From NCBI GenBank assembly GCA_019915135.1, contig JAHLMK010000012.1, positions 930,001-994,000 on the forward strand: DNA of 64,000 nt. The letters run 5' to 3'. The stretch comes from Strobilurus pachycystidiatus (lineage: Eukaryota > Basidiomycota > Agaricomycetes > Agaricales > Physalacriaceae). A program made the position numbers and the translations under genes. Below are positions 31,972 to 43,371 of this stretch, in pieces (within the stretch, counting starts at the first letter, position 1; each line of letters starts with the position of its first letter). The notes beneath the pieces were generated by a model. It was not told where the DNA came from. It did not search any database and saw nothing but the letters and a program-made list of their open reading frames with translations.

Positions 31972-34768
31972 TCAAGCATTGGCTGCAATGTCCTGCAGGA
32001 TGTCATCTGGAGAAACTTTCGATGACAACTCCTCGAGTTTCTTCATGTTGAGAACCGCGCATGGCGAGTCGTCATACAATGAGCCAACTGTAGATGTTGA
32101 CCCATCAAACATTGGTACCAGAACCCGAACAAATGAGAACTCTCCGACGTCTTCTCGGCGATTTGGAAGGTTCTCAAAGGACGTCGAGATGGGATTCACT
32201 CGAGAGGAGCTGTGTCTCGTCCTCCTAGAAGACGAGGGAACCTTTCAATCGACATAAGTTTGGACCAAGATAGAAAGACTGCCTTGACGCACGTTCATGA
32301 TGCACTGTGGATGCATATCTTCGAAAACCTTGTCCGTATTGCAGGCAGCTAAGTCGTGAAGAATCTTCATGGCGATCCAGAGAGTAGTGTTATCCGCTAA
32401 CTGAACCGGAAAAATGACGAGTGGAGATGCCGATGCAGCGTTGTGTTTACAGAAAGGCGCCAACTCGTTCGGCTCCTTGAGCCAGTGCGAAGTGTATCGA
32501 GTGCTCTGCGACGAATAAAGAAGGTCCATCGGTGTTCCTGGAGTGTAGGAAATGAAAGAGCACTTCAGTTTGTCGTTTCGAAGACGATGGCGTCGTACAA
32601 GGCGTGCGTCCTGATGAGCCCAGTCTGGGACTCTCGAGAACGTGAGAAGATTGGATGACCTGCAAGGTCTAGACAGAGCGTGGAAAAGGGAAAGGACGAC
32701 GGCTGAGACGGAACCCGCCACAGTCCGAAAAGGTCGAAATTCCGGGCGCCTATAGTACGACAAGGCCGAGATAGGAACGCGCCGCTTTTTGAACCACTCA
32801 GCGGCTGCCAAGAGTACAAGCGGTTCATCGATTGTGAGTTCCTGCATTCCTGAGTCTACGAAGCGGCCAAGACCCTTGTTGACAATGCGGACTCTGCCGG
32901 GACCGAAGACAAGATCATGGTGAGGATATACAAGATGATGAATGAGGCAGTCATGTATGGTGGCAAGTGTCATTGCGTCTGCGAGCGAGATAAGTGACTA
33001 TCACCGACAACAAAAGAATCGCTTTCGCACCGAGGCGTTCCGGAATGTCAAACGAGTGGTAGAAATTCAAGGTCGGTTTGTCTTCCTCGAGAAACCTCTT
33101 CTCATCCGTGGGGACGAAGTTCGTGAAATTCTGTATGTACAGATTGAGAAGTTGATGAGGAGCACGAAAGCCTTGTCTCAGCAATTCTGAAAGGAACGCA
33201 GCAGTGAAACGATGACTGTTTGGGGTAACGATGAGACTTATGAAGTGGCCATCTGCCAAAACTTACCGGCCTCTGAGCCATCTGCACATGCGCTTCGTGA
33301 GTACTTGTCCAGACCTGCTTCTGCTTAACGCGGGAGGCAGGAAACAACGTATATACTCCTCTTGTTGACTTCGATCCTGGTAGAAGTCGCCAATATTAGA
33401 GCTCCAACGGAAAGACTCCCATTCATCGTCCGAGAAGTATTCTCGTGTTATCTCGGTCCCTGCAACGATGTAGGTGACATCAAAGTCTTTGGTGTGACGA
33501 CGCCATATTCGCAGAAGCTCCTCCAGAATGGGCATTCCCTCCTCATCATCTACAGACACCTTTAAATTCGCACTGCGCCGCGTAAAAACATTGGCTTCGT
33601 CAATGACGATGAAGAGAGATTCCCGCGAAGCTGGTCTCCGTATCTGAAAAATTGCTTCGAGCACTTCGTGGATGGCTTGATCCAAGACCTTGTTCTCGAG
33701 GTATGCAGATGCGATATGGCGTGAAATATCCGAAAGGATCTCATCGGAATCGACATCTAGAATCTTTTCTTTCAGCTGCAAGCAAAGCCAGAGTCGCCTG
33801 TGGGCGTGAGAGTTACCACTCGCCATCGAGATTTCTATAAATTTCCAGAAGAGGACAAGGCGGGCAAACAATATTTGGCTAGCCTCCATGTGAGCCCTGT
33901 CGCGGACATATCGAATTCGAGATGAAGGAGGTATAGACGGATTCGTCATGATACCATACGAGTCAGGATGTTGACCTGGCGGGAAAAGCCGCGGAAAAAC
34001 ATCCAGGTCGTCGGTTCCTAGGCTTGTGGAATCCATCTTGCAGGTCAAATAAAAACCCCATTGTTGACAAAGGCCTTCGTACAGTAATTTCGTTTTTCCA
34101 GTCGCGGATGCATTGACCAGAAATCTGAACTGATTGTAAGCCAGCGGTAGCGCAGGAACGAGTACAACATACGTGTCAACGTGCGCCGTGAACAGATCGA
34201 TGACCTTTTCATTTAGAGTAGGATTGAAGGCAAAACCACCAAGGTTATGCAAGAGCATGACCGGCATAACAACGTCCACTCGAGGAATCTGCAGGCTTCG
34301 CACATGAGCGGCTGTTCGAGCACCGACGCTGACCGACGGTTCCCAAACTGGCCCAGGAGGATATCGTTTGTGCTGGAGAGCGGTTTGGATGAACCTCTCC
34401 GCCGTCGGGAGGAATTCTACGAGTGAAGAGAGTAAAGGGTTGACAGTCCAGTGTCTCTTCGGTGGATTGTCGCTGACGAGAGCTGGGGAGCGCAGGGAGC
34501 GTAGTCAGCAGGGCAAAATTGCGAGTAGATTCCTGCACGTACAAGTCTCAGCCACCTTGTGCAGTACTTTGCGGAGGCGCCATCCTCGTAGACACCAACA
34601 CAGCATAGGATTGTTATACAAAAGCTGGTAGCAAAAATCGGGTTCGGTGCATGGCTTGTCATGTATAATCTGCTCGCGAAGCATGACAGCTAAACGAGAA
34701 GCATCTCGGATATCGGAGGTGAAAGAAAATTCCTCGTATATCTCAGGGCCAACTTTGAGGATAGTCAT
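31972..34768 (-). CDS. Copy G: P-loop NTPase with REase-like domain lacking catalytic residues
   Basis: The start at 34768 gives MTILKVGPEIYEEFSF. Exon 2 holds HVRSLQIPRVDVVMP and HNLGGFAFNPTLNEKV. The P-loop exon opens FLVNASATGKTKLLYEG, has FIVIDEAN (Walker B) and IVAGTEIT, and ends WLRGR at about 33263. Later exons: HRFTAAFLSELLRQGFRAPH, LVFGPGRVRIVNKGLGRFVD, TIDEPLVLLAAAEWF, IFPVQLADNTTLWIAMKIL (no QxK). The final intron is best read as GTGCGT to GATTGAAAG, which keeps frame into a Ser/Arg stretch and VGEFSFVRVLVPM, ending ILQDIAANA at 31972. There is no basic tail after that module. Closest to copy D. It diverges from the MYND gene with 171 bp between starts. Confidence 0.72.
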
Positions 34769-34939
34769 AGAGGGAAGCGGAGGGCGCGTGTGTAAGTAGC
34801 GAAGGGCTCCGATGAACGTACGGTATCAAAGTTGAATTGAAGCCTGCGATGTCAACACGCGTCTCGTGAACAGGGTCGTCCGCGAGCAGAGTCATTTGAA
34901 TTACATACTATTACCAGTTACATCCTTGCCATCATCATC

Positions 34940-36537
34940 ATGCAAGCTGTACTCACATTCGAACTCCCAAAGACCCATCATGCTCTCCCTACGGCTGAAA
35001 AATGGGATAATGACTGGGAGACTCTTATCCGAAAGAATCTGATGACCCCAGTAGTATGCCTCAACGATCTCACAAACGGCTGGCGTCTGGGGATCGACGA
35101 TATGTACAATTCCTACACTCAGTTGCTCAGGTCTACATGCGAAATTCAATGGCGCGTTGGGATTCGGGCCTTGCACTACTTTCAGGAGCTGGAGCCCGCG
35201 TGGAAGGCTTCGACAAGGGAGGAACGGCGCAAACATGTCTTGATTGGCATGTCAACGGTTTGCTCGAAAGCGCGCAATCTGAACGATGCCCGCGGGTATT
35301 GTGGTGATGTTGTCAGGCTGGACAAGCTGACTCGCGAGCCCGCGACCTTCCTGGACATGCTGCGTTCCCTCATACTTGATGACTTATCACAGACGCCTAC
35401 CACTCCTCGATACATACCTAACGAGGACTGGGATAGCTATTCGCAAAAGATTGACCGAACTGGCACAGACGTGGAGAAGATCTGTATGCGCTATCTCGTT
35501 ATCTTGCGGACGAAACTCATCTGTATGTATGTCTTTTCTTTTCTGGCCAGACTCCGCTTAGCGATACCGCTGTCCCTCTTGCATTTCAGAAGAAGATACG
35601 CGAGTTGCAATTTGGAAAAGAGGTAGCCAAACAGGTCAACAAGGACGATAAAGTCGCACAGAAAGACCGGGCGAGTAAACGCGGCGTTATCTGCACGGGA
35701 TGTTCGAAGACGCAGGGAGCTGGAGAGTCCTTTCAGCAATGCCAGCGATGCAAACAGAAGATGAACCGAGATATACCCTACTGTTCCAGGTATTGACCTT
35801 CCAATTCGATGTTTCCCGTTTCTCATAACTCTTTCGAGGCAATGCCAGGTTGATCAGTGGAAACACCACAAGGTGGTTTGCGGCAAGTCGCTTGACCTCG
35901 AGGCTTCCATCGCCGCCGCCGTGCCCAAGGGCTCTGCCAAGGCGAATGGTACTGTCAGTACGGGCCCCTTGAATGTTGGACCACCCGTGAACGGCTTCAA
36001 ACGGAGCTTTGCTTTGATGAAGCACATCCATTACTTGAACTCTAACCCGACAGTGGATCTCCTTCTGCGTACGGCTCCTGGTCCGGTTACGGATGACCGG
36101 AATACGACACGTACAGACATCCCCTACCCTCCTGTCCAGATCATTGCGCGGCGTGTTCGCGATGCTGCTATGAGGACGGGTGACAAGAATGCCGCTGCGA
36201 TGATGTGCCACTTCTCCATCTGGTTCTTCGTGGCGAAGGATATGGAGGATCAATACGATATCGACTGTATAGCGGAACAGGTAGCGACGGAGCTTGAGAT
36301 GTCGTCGTCAGAGCTGAAGAAGAAGATCTTGGATCTTCATGAGCAATACCTGGCTGATCCATACAAGCGACCGTGAGTCTTCATTTTACGATTTTCGTTG
36401 GAGCAGTTGGCTCATAGACTGCTAGACCCGCGATGGCGGCTTGGCAGTTGCATCCCACACTCTGGGAGAACTTTGTGAACGCTAGTCCGCTTGACATGGA
36501 GAAGAAGATAGTGTTCAAGAACATGGGCGACCTTTGA
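34940..36537 (+). CDS. MYND-type zinc finger protein
   Basis: The start at 34940 gives MQAVLTFELPKTHHALPTAE. The N-terminal ~195 residues look helical with no named domain. After an intron around 35525-35590, whose exact ends are uncertain, comes a MYND finger with the expected ligands: CTGCSK, a QCQRCKQK pair, YCSRQCQ and WKHHKVVC. A phase-2 intron falls inside YCSR/QCQ. The C-terminal half includes PYPPVQIIARRVRDAAMR and FVAKDMEDQYD, and ends FKNMGDL. MYND domains bind proline-rich peptides in partner proteins; the specific role is not apparent. A decayed copy of its third quarter lies at 42794-42955. Confidence 0.8.
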
Positions 36538-36963
36538 ACGTATCTCGATTATTGTATACCCTTTACTCTTGAGATCTTGAAGAGTCTGTCCGCATGTGTA
36601 ATTGATTGATCGCGCCTGTACTAAACGGAGGTCAGCCGAAAACACGTCTTGTTTCCGACCACAACAACAAAAAGAACAAGCCAACGTCCTACCCAGTCGA
36701 AAAGATGCATACACTCTCGGGTGCTACGGCTTGAAAATCAGTGCAGACGTCGCGGAGCAGCAGAATCTCCTTGACAAAACCTGGGCCAGCGGAAGAACTT
36801 CCGAAGAAGCGTCGCCAGCAATACCTTCGGAGTAGTGGCCTCAAGTAGATGATAATCATCTACGTTTCGATGGCAGGAAGAACTTCAGAGTCAGATGGAC
36901 GGAACCGGTTGAGCCGAGGCAGCCTCTCATTCCTCTCGACCTTCCCCCTTCCTCATTTCAGTC
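36538..36963. other. Intergenic region with a small palindrome
   Basis: This 426 bp stretch shows no supported gene. A 19-nt near-perfect palindrome, GTAGATGATAATCATCTAC, lies at about 36845-36863, roughly 100 bp before the next start codon; its function is unknown. Confidence 0.4.
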
Positions 36964-39900
36964 ATGTCGTCGCAATCATGCTGGGGCCTCTGCTACTATC
37001 ATCCTATCAGCCACCACCTCTTCCCTCTCCCATTGAATAGGGTTCGGGCCGTAGCGACGATAAAGGAGCTGACCGCCCAAGTCAAGCTCGCCCAGACATT
37101 CGAAAACGATACACCCAGTCCAGTCGATGCCGTCTATTCCTTCCCGGTCCCCGCTCGCGCGTCGGTGTGCGGATTCCAGTTGATCAGGCAGAATGGTACT
37201 TGGGTGAAGGGGATAGTTGAAGAGAGAGTGGAGGCTCAGAAGACCTATGACGGGGCCGTCTCTCAAGGCAAAACAGCGTCCTTGATGACCCAGCAGACGC
37301 CCGATGGTGCGCTTCTTTACACGTCAAGAGTTTCGCGCTGACCATGATTCAGTATTTCAGGTCTCCGTCGGGAATATCTACGTCGAGGAGCAGGTCCAGA
37401 TCGAGATTATCTATGCGACAGAGCTCACTGAAGATGAGGAGGCCGACTCCATCCGTTTCCACCTTCCTATGCACATTGGGTGTCGTTATGGATCAGCTCC
37501 CACAGCTCTGACCGGCCCCCCAATTTTCGGTCGTTCCTCTACCTTCATGACGATCAATGTCGCTGTCGAGACCATGACTCCAATCAAGAAGGTAGCATGT
37601 CCATCTCACGCCATTGCTACCGAGCTTGGACCAGACCCTGATCTCCCCAACGCCAATGGCCTCCCGTTCGCCAACTACGCGCGCGTCTCTCTATCATCCG
37701 ATTCCCCACTCGACAAAGATTTCGTCCTCTCCGTCAAATCCGCGGGCCTTGATAGTCCGCGCTGCGTTGCAGAGCTTCATCCCGTCCATAACACTGTTGC
37801 CGTTGCCCTGACCCTCGTCCCGCGCTTCAGTCTTCCAGACCGCCACAATCAAGAGTTCATCTTCTTGGTCGACCGCAGCGGGTCCATGATGGGCCGTCGC
37901 ATCGAGGCAGCTCGCAAGGCCCTTGTTGTCATGCTTCGATCTCTCCCGCACAAGAATACTGTTTTCCAAATCGCATCATTTGGCTCCTCCGCAAGTCTCC
38001 TATGGGAGAACGGTAGTCGGCCATACAACCAAGAGACGCTGGATGAGGCTACTCGGCATGTGGACTCTATGTTGGCCAACTATGGTGGAACAGAAATCCG
38101 CCAAGCTCTAGGACTGTGCTTCCAGCACCGAAGTAGGGACAGGCCGACGAATGTCTTCCTTCTGACTGACGGAGCCGCGTGGGACCTGAAAGGCGTCTCT
38201 GCCGTAGTCACCAATGCTGTTCATGAAGCGCCCGCCGAGTGTCCACTTCGTGTGTTCTGTCTTGGCATCGGTGATGCAGCCTCGACTGCGATGTGCGAAG
38301 GCGTTGCACGAGTGGGGAATGGTGCATGTATGATGGTCGGGGAGAAGGAGCACGCTATGACTGGGAAGATTGCCCGTTTAGTGAAGGCGGCGAAAAGCCC
38401 GGTGATCAAGGATATTCGGGTGGATTGGGGCGAGAACACCAAGGATGATGAAGACTTTGAGCTGGTAGACTTGCCGAGTCCTGAACAGCCGAAGCCAAAG
38501 CGAACTCTCAACATCTTCGATGAGAGTGTTGACCATATAGCTGTGGACCCCACTCCAGCTCCCCTTCCTACTGCTCTCACGTTACCTCCGCCCCCAGAAG
38601 TGCAGCACAGTCCCTTCATAGTGAGAACACTACTCCCAAGTGTTAGATTCTACGCGTACGCGATTCTGCAAGGTATGTCCTCAAAATTACATTCTCAATC
38701 CGTTGTTCATCGCCATCCACTGGCATACTAGGTAAAGATAAGGTCCCCGAGACCGTCGTCATTCGAGCAAAGACAGAGGACGACGCAGACATTGAGCTGC
38801 GTATCCCCGTCGTGCTCAGCCATCTACCGAATGACGGGACGGACGCACCCCCTGCCATTCATGCCCTCGCTGCGCGTAAGATCGTTCAAGACTACGAGGA
38901 TGGGCAATACGATCGGACGCTCAAGAAAGACTCTTTCGCCGATATACGCCCTCTAGTCATAGCCCACGTTGTTCGCCTTGGAAAAACCTACGCTATCTCA
39001 TCCACTCATACATCCTTTGTTGCCGTCGACGAGTCCTCTCCTCTCCAGCCTCGTCGCCGAATAGGGACTAGACAGCTAGCACCTGCGGCGGCTACTTCAT
39101 CGGCCCCGATCTTTGGTATTCCTTCATTCCCCTCTAACCTTTCACAGACAATGCCAAGCGCACTGGCCTCTTCAGCCCAACGAAGCACTCCAGCAGGTTT
39201 CCTGGGTCACAGCACCAACGCTCTGCCGGCGCAGAGCATTGGCTCATCCGTATCTGGTGCAGCACCACCGTCGTTTTCCTTTGGTCGTAGCAACGTTCCT
39301 CAGGAGGCACCGACCCCTCCATCGTTGTCTGGTGGCTTTGGGGCATCGCCCTCACCGTCTCCGTTTGGTAGAAATTTCCACTCTCAGAGCTCAGCACCCA
39401 GCTCTGGCGGATCATTCTTTGCCTTCGGTGCAGCGCCGTCGTCGACTTCGTTCGGCAGTGGAATTCAATTCCAACAACAGAGTGCGACGTCAGGTGCTTT
39501 CAGCACGTCGCAACCCTCGTCTTCATCTGGTAACAACAATGGTGGCTTTAGTTTTGGTACTGTTTCGTCGTCTGGGCCATCACTCGACAGCTTCACCACT
39601 TCGACTCAGAGTGCTGCATCAACGTCAAACTTGTTTGGTCAGACGCTCTCTAGACAACCATCCGCTCCTTCCGATCCACTTGAAGCGCTTGCTCGCCTCC
39701 AAGCTTTCGATGGTAGCTTCACCCTCGCCGTCTTAGGTGTCGTCAATCCGGCCCTTACAGAGGGGGACGCGAGGGCGGCATTCCATCACGGCCTGGATGA
39801 CCGAATTATCGCGACAATCTTGGCTATGGCTTTCATTACAGGGAAGCTAGGCAACAAAAACTCCGAAGACAAGGTTGCGTGGGAAGGAATATACGAAAAG

Positions 39901-39984
39901 GCTGAAGCGTATCTTGAGGACGCACTGAACGGATCCCAATCTGTTGACGAGCTCTTCATCAAGGTCGTAGATCTTGTAGCGTGA
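36964..39984 (+). CDS. VIT and von Willebrand factor A domain protein with FG-rich linker
   Basis: The start at 36964 gives MSSQSCWGLCYYHP, leading straight into a VIT domain (VRAVATIKELTAQVKLAQTF, YSFPVPARASVCGF, EERVEAQKTYDGAV). An intron at GTGCGC/ATTCAG (about 37307-37353) restores frame into VFQVSVGN. The VWA domain has the MIDAS motif DRSGSMMG, the conserved threonine region (GGTEIRQAL) and FLLTDGAAWD. A second intron follows ILQ near 38673. The C-terminal third is a Ser/Pro/Gln-rich linker with repeated FG dipeptides (SFSFG, FAFGAAP, GFSFGTV, NLFGQ) and closes with a helical domain (SFTLAVLGVVNPALTEG to FIKVVDLVA). VIT-VWA proteins (ITIH, VWA5A, PARP4 families) act in protein-protein interaction; the fungal ones are poorly characterised. 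Confidence 0.85.
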
Positions 39985-40062
39985 GTGTTTATGATATACA
40001 AACCCAAATGTATTTCTGCAATAGTGTACAAGCAATCAATCCATATTTTTGTATCAAGGATT

Positions 40063-40705
40063 TCACAACTCGTCGTGCGTTGTCTTTCCCACTCCTACTA
40101 ATACGACGTCAAATATAAGCGCCGAGTCGGGAGGAATCAAGGATCCAAATCCACGTGAACCTTAGTACAATCAGTAATGTAGCGTATGGATCTGAGGAGA
40201 AAATAGAATGTACCGTATGCCAGCTCGGGAGGAATGGTCAGCGTGCGTTTCTCTTCGAAGCACATTCCCTGGAGACCTTGATCCCAGCCCTGTATAACCT
40301 GGCCAGCCCCAACTGAAGATGATAGGCAGTAAGTTTCGTCGCTAAAGGGAATTGGAATCATGACCTACGAGTGAGAGGGAATGGTTTGCCGCGGTCAAAG
40401 CTGCAAGAAGGTGAGAAACATCATGAACGTGTCCAAATATCTTACTGACCTGGAGTCGAATTTCTTTCCAGTAGAGAAGAGCTTCCCAGTCTAAAATACA
40501 AAGACATTGAATCAACGAAGTCCCAAGCTACGGGCAGACAGACAGAAATGCGTACATAGTGAACGAAGATCTCGTCGCCAGGCGCAGCTTTGAGTGAGCA
40601 TTCCTCAGGCATGAAGGTAGTCTCGATGACGAGTTCTGTCGGGGCCTCAGCTGCCAAAGCAGCAGCACAGACAAGGAGTGCAGAGATCCATCCAAGAAGC
40701 TGCAT
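40063..40705 (-). CDS. ER-luminal FKBP-type peptidyl-prolyl isomerase
   Basis: This enzyme would catalyse proline isomerisation on proteins folding in the ER. A signal peptide is clear ([20 protein letters not shown]). The mature part has the FKBP landmarks [57 protein letters not shown] and [11 protein letters not shown]. It ends KTTHDEL directly before the stop, an HDEL retention signal. Five exons; for example the intron after IFVHY starts GTACGC. A TTG three codons upstream was rejected in favour of the ATG at 40705. It corresponds to the FKBP2/Fpr2 group; I give no symbol because fungi often have several. Confidence 0.9.
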
Positions 40706-42790
40706 CGTCAATGTATTCCTGCTACTTAGATAGTAGGTCTGATGGAAGAAAGATTCAGGGAAAACGGCCTAATCGGGAACATCACGTGTTTCCAAAGTCT
40801 AGGGGTGGAATGGGTGCAAGTTTTTTTCTCACGGACAGTTCTGTTTGGTTCGAACAAACAAGAATTGGCGCAAAATACGAGTGGCTGTGCTCGGATTCGG
40901 GTAAGTAGCATCCTCGTGACTGACCACGCACGGACAGCACCGTGCACGAAAATCACCCGGCTTGCTCGCTGTACTGTTACTATAATTATCAGACAGAGGT
41001 GATTTACAAGTTTCAGGTTTATATACAACACGGGAGCTCGAGAGCACCAGTCGAAGACGGGTGCGGCAGAGCGAACTTATAGTATGTAGCTGTATGCTGT
41101 ATGGTCTTGACTTTTGAGCAACGTGTCTTGTAGCCACACCTATGACCATAGTATAGTCCAACACAATGGATTCCAATTTTACATGACAGAGCTTCAGTGG
41201 GCTTGAAGCTTGAAGTCAAGCACAGAAAGCAAGAGACCCTGTTCGCCATCAGTGACCATCAGTGGCCATCAGTAGCTTGATCGACCTTTTGATTGACCTT
41301 GTCCTTTCACCACCACGTACCCAACAATGACCTATCCTTTCCTCTCACACGTCTCAATGGAGCACTCGGAAAATCTGCGCCCACGCTAATGGCAACAGCG
41401 ACAACAATGGAACGGCAGCAGCGCGGAGAAGATCAACGGCACGGACGGTTTGGCGGTAGCGCAAATGGAACCGACTTGATTGCAAGACAGAGGCGTTGAA
41501 GCAGCTACTAGATTTACGCAGAGGGTGCTTGGCCTGCAGAGAAATAGGCATATCAGCGCAAGGGCCCAGACAAGGTGCGTCCTTCATTTTCTTTCCTGAG
41601 CACCCGTCGACCAAGCTGGCGCTTAGATTGCGAACCTTCACGTTCTGTATGACCAACAGCGACGAAGCTCCCCCTTGAGATCGCTCTGCTCTTCTCTGGA
41701 GAGGGTGACGACGAGACGATATAGCCTTGCAATACCCGCAGCCCAATCCACGATCCTGCACGTCGTCTCGCCAATGTACGACTCCCCATGAACGATGCTC
41801 GGGAAGTCAAACACCGGTCCCGATTGAATCCCGCCCTCGTCCGGCACCCACGTCAAATCGACGCCCGTCTTGTCCACTCATTTCATCCGTCACCTATGAT
41901 CCCCCCTCCCCTTCCTCAGCGGCCCACAGTTTGTATGACCTACTATCTGCCAGGCGTCGTAAACCCCATACTAGTAGGTACGACTGGACGCGTTAGCTGC
42001 TAGCAGGTCGTACCTGGACGTGTCTGATTGTACGCGTAATTTGAAAGTCTCAAGGCATTATTGAGGTTTGGCTTCCGTTGTACATTTCCCGCCGTCGTTT
42101 GCTAATCCGTGAACCCAGATCTGGTCGCTTCTGAAACTCATCTTATTGTTCTCGACGGAAGGATTGGCATCCCTACAAGCTGTAGTTACGGACTCGCATT
42201 GGACCTGAGAGTCAGGATCGCGAATTGACCTTTATAGTGCAACAGAGTAGCGGATTATGCGGCTGGTGGAACATCCTCCACGCCAGCTCAAAGCCGTCGC
42301 ACTGTTGCTCTCGCCTTCGCCGTTGTACTCGTCCTCGCCGCCGTACCCGTCCTGAATCCGTCATCCTCGCCGTTGCCGTAGTTTGAGTGGTCGTCCAATG
42401 ATCCCAAGACTGGCTTGGGTTATGGAAGGCCCACATATCCAGTGTTATCGTTAACGCAGCATCCGGGCGTTGTTGTCAACGCAGCGTTCGGAGGCGGAGG
42501 CAACATAATGTACTAAATCAGTCTGCTAATCCTGGAATATTATCTTGCGAGCGAGAATAATATCAATCCTAAGTAGCAGGCCCTGCCGGTCCCGGCCCTA
42601 CGCCCTTTATGTCGTCGAAGGTTGTCGTCGCGGTGAACCACCGTGGCAAGATCCCTGACTTCCCCTGACGTCATGCACGTGCTGTAACCCCGTACGTAAG
42701 TACACTTCAAGCATTTGAAATTGAAGTTCCCGAGGCTCGAGTCTCGACAGCGAGCACTTGGAGTAATGACAGTATTACAGTGTACACATA
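40706..42790. other. Gene-poor region
   Basis: About 2.1 kb between the FKBP gene and the MYND relic. A minus-strand open frame at 41638-41870 reads like a protein fragment (ETTCRIVDWAAGIARLYRLV) but has no start codon, no splice partners and no family I recognise. Short repeats occur, such as the thrice-repeated (A/G)CCATCAGT near 41250-41274. I support no gene here. Confidence 0.4.
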
Positions 42791-42793
42791 CAG

Positions 42794-42955
42794 AGCTGCC
42801 CAGATACCCTCCCATCCAGATCATTTCGCGGTGTCTCGTGGTTGTGTGACAAGAGACCCCTGTGATGGTGTGCCACTTCTTCATCTTGTTTTTCGTGGCA
42901 AGACTTCGACCGTGGCGGAACAAACGACTTTCGCAAATTGTATGTCGAAGTGGTG
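42794..42955 (+). pseudogene. Decayed fragment of the MYND-finger gene
   Basis: Nucleotide blocks match the MYND gene's exon at about 36120-36300 in order and orientation: TACCCTCCCATCCAGATCAT, GATGGTGTGCCACTTCTTCA, TTTTTCGTGGCAAG and GCGGAACAAACGAC. Deletions of roughly 15-25 bp separate the blocks. Frame is lost and the zinc-finger part is absent, so this is a relic of a duplication. Confidence 0.65.
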
Positions 42956-43371
42956 CCGCTTAACCTGATACATGTACGTCCAACAATACCGATTCAGTTC
43001 TTCTCACCGTGCCCAGAATAACCTGACGATACTTGGCCGCCACCACACTGAAGCGCGTACATCGCGTCAGTTCTTTTACAGCAGACTTTGTATATGACCA
43101 TCACCAATAGGTACTAACCTCGATAGCCGCTCAAACACAACTAAGTCATTTCGCGCTTCTTTCCGCAGGCATCCATCGAGCGCTGCTCCATTGCAGGTCT
43201 CGCCTCACACACTGATGTGTCTTCAGAATTGTTGAAGACGGCAACATTGCTCTCTTCTTTCGATGGCCGCCCAGGAGAGAGCGTCACATTTGGTCGAGAA
43301 GCATAGCTGGCGTCCAGGATGAACGTGTCCAGAGTCTTCAAAACGGACTTACGTCCCAAGCCGCTCTATAT

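Noticed and set aside
41638..41870. Minus-strand protein-like fragment (RIVDWAAGIARLYRLV)
   Set aside because: It opens directly after a stop, has no ATG or acceptor, and I cannot name a family; it may be a relic but support is too thin.
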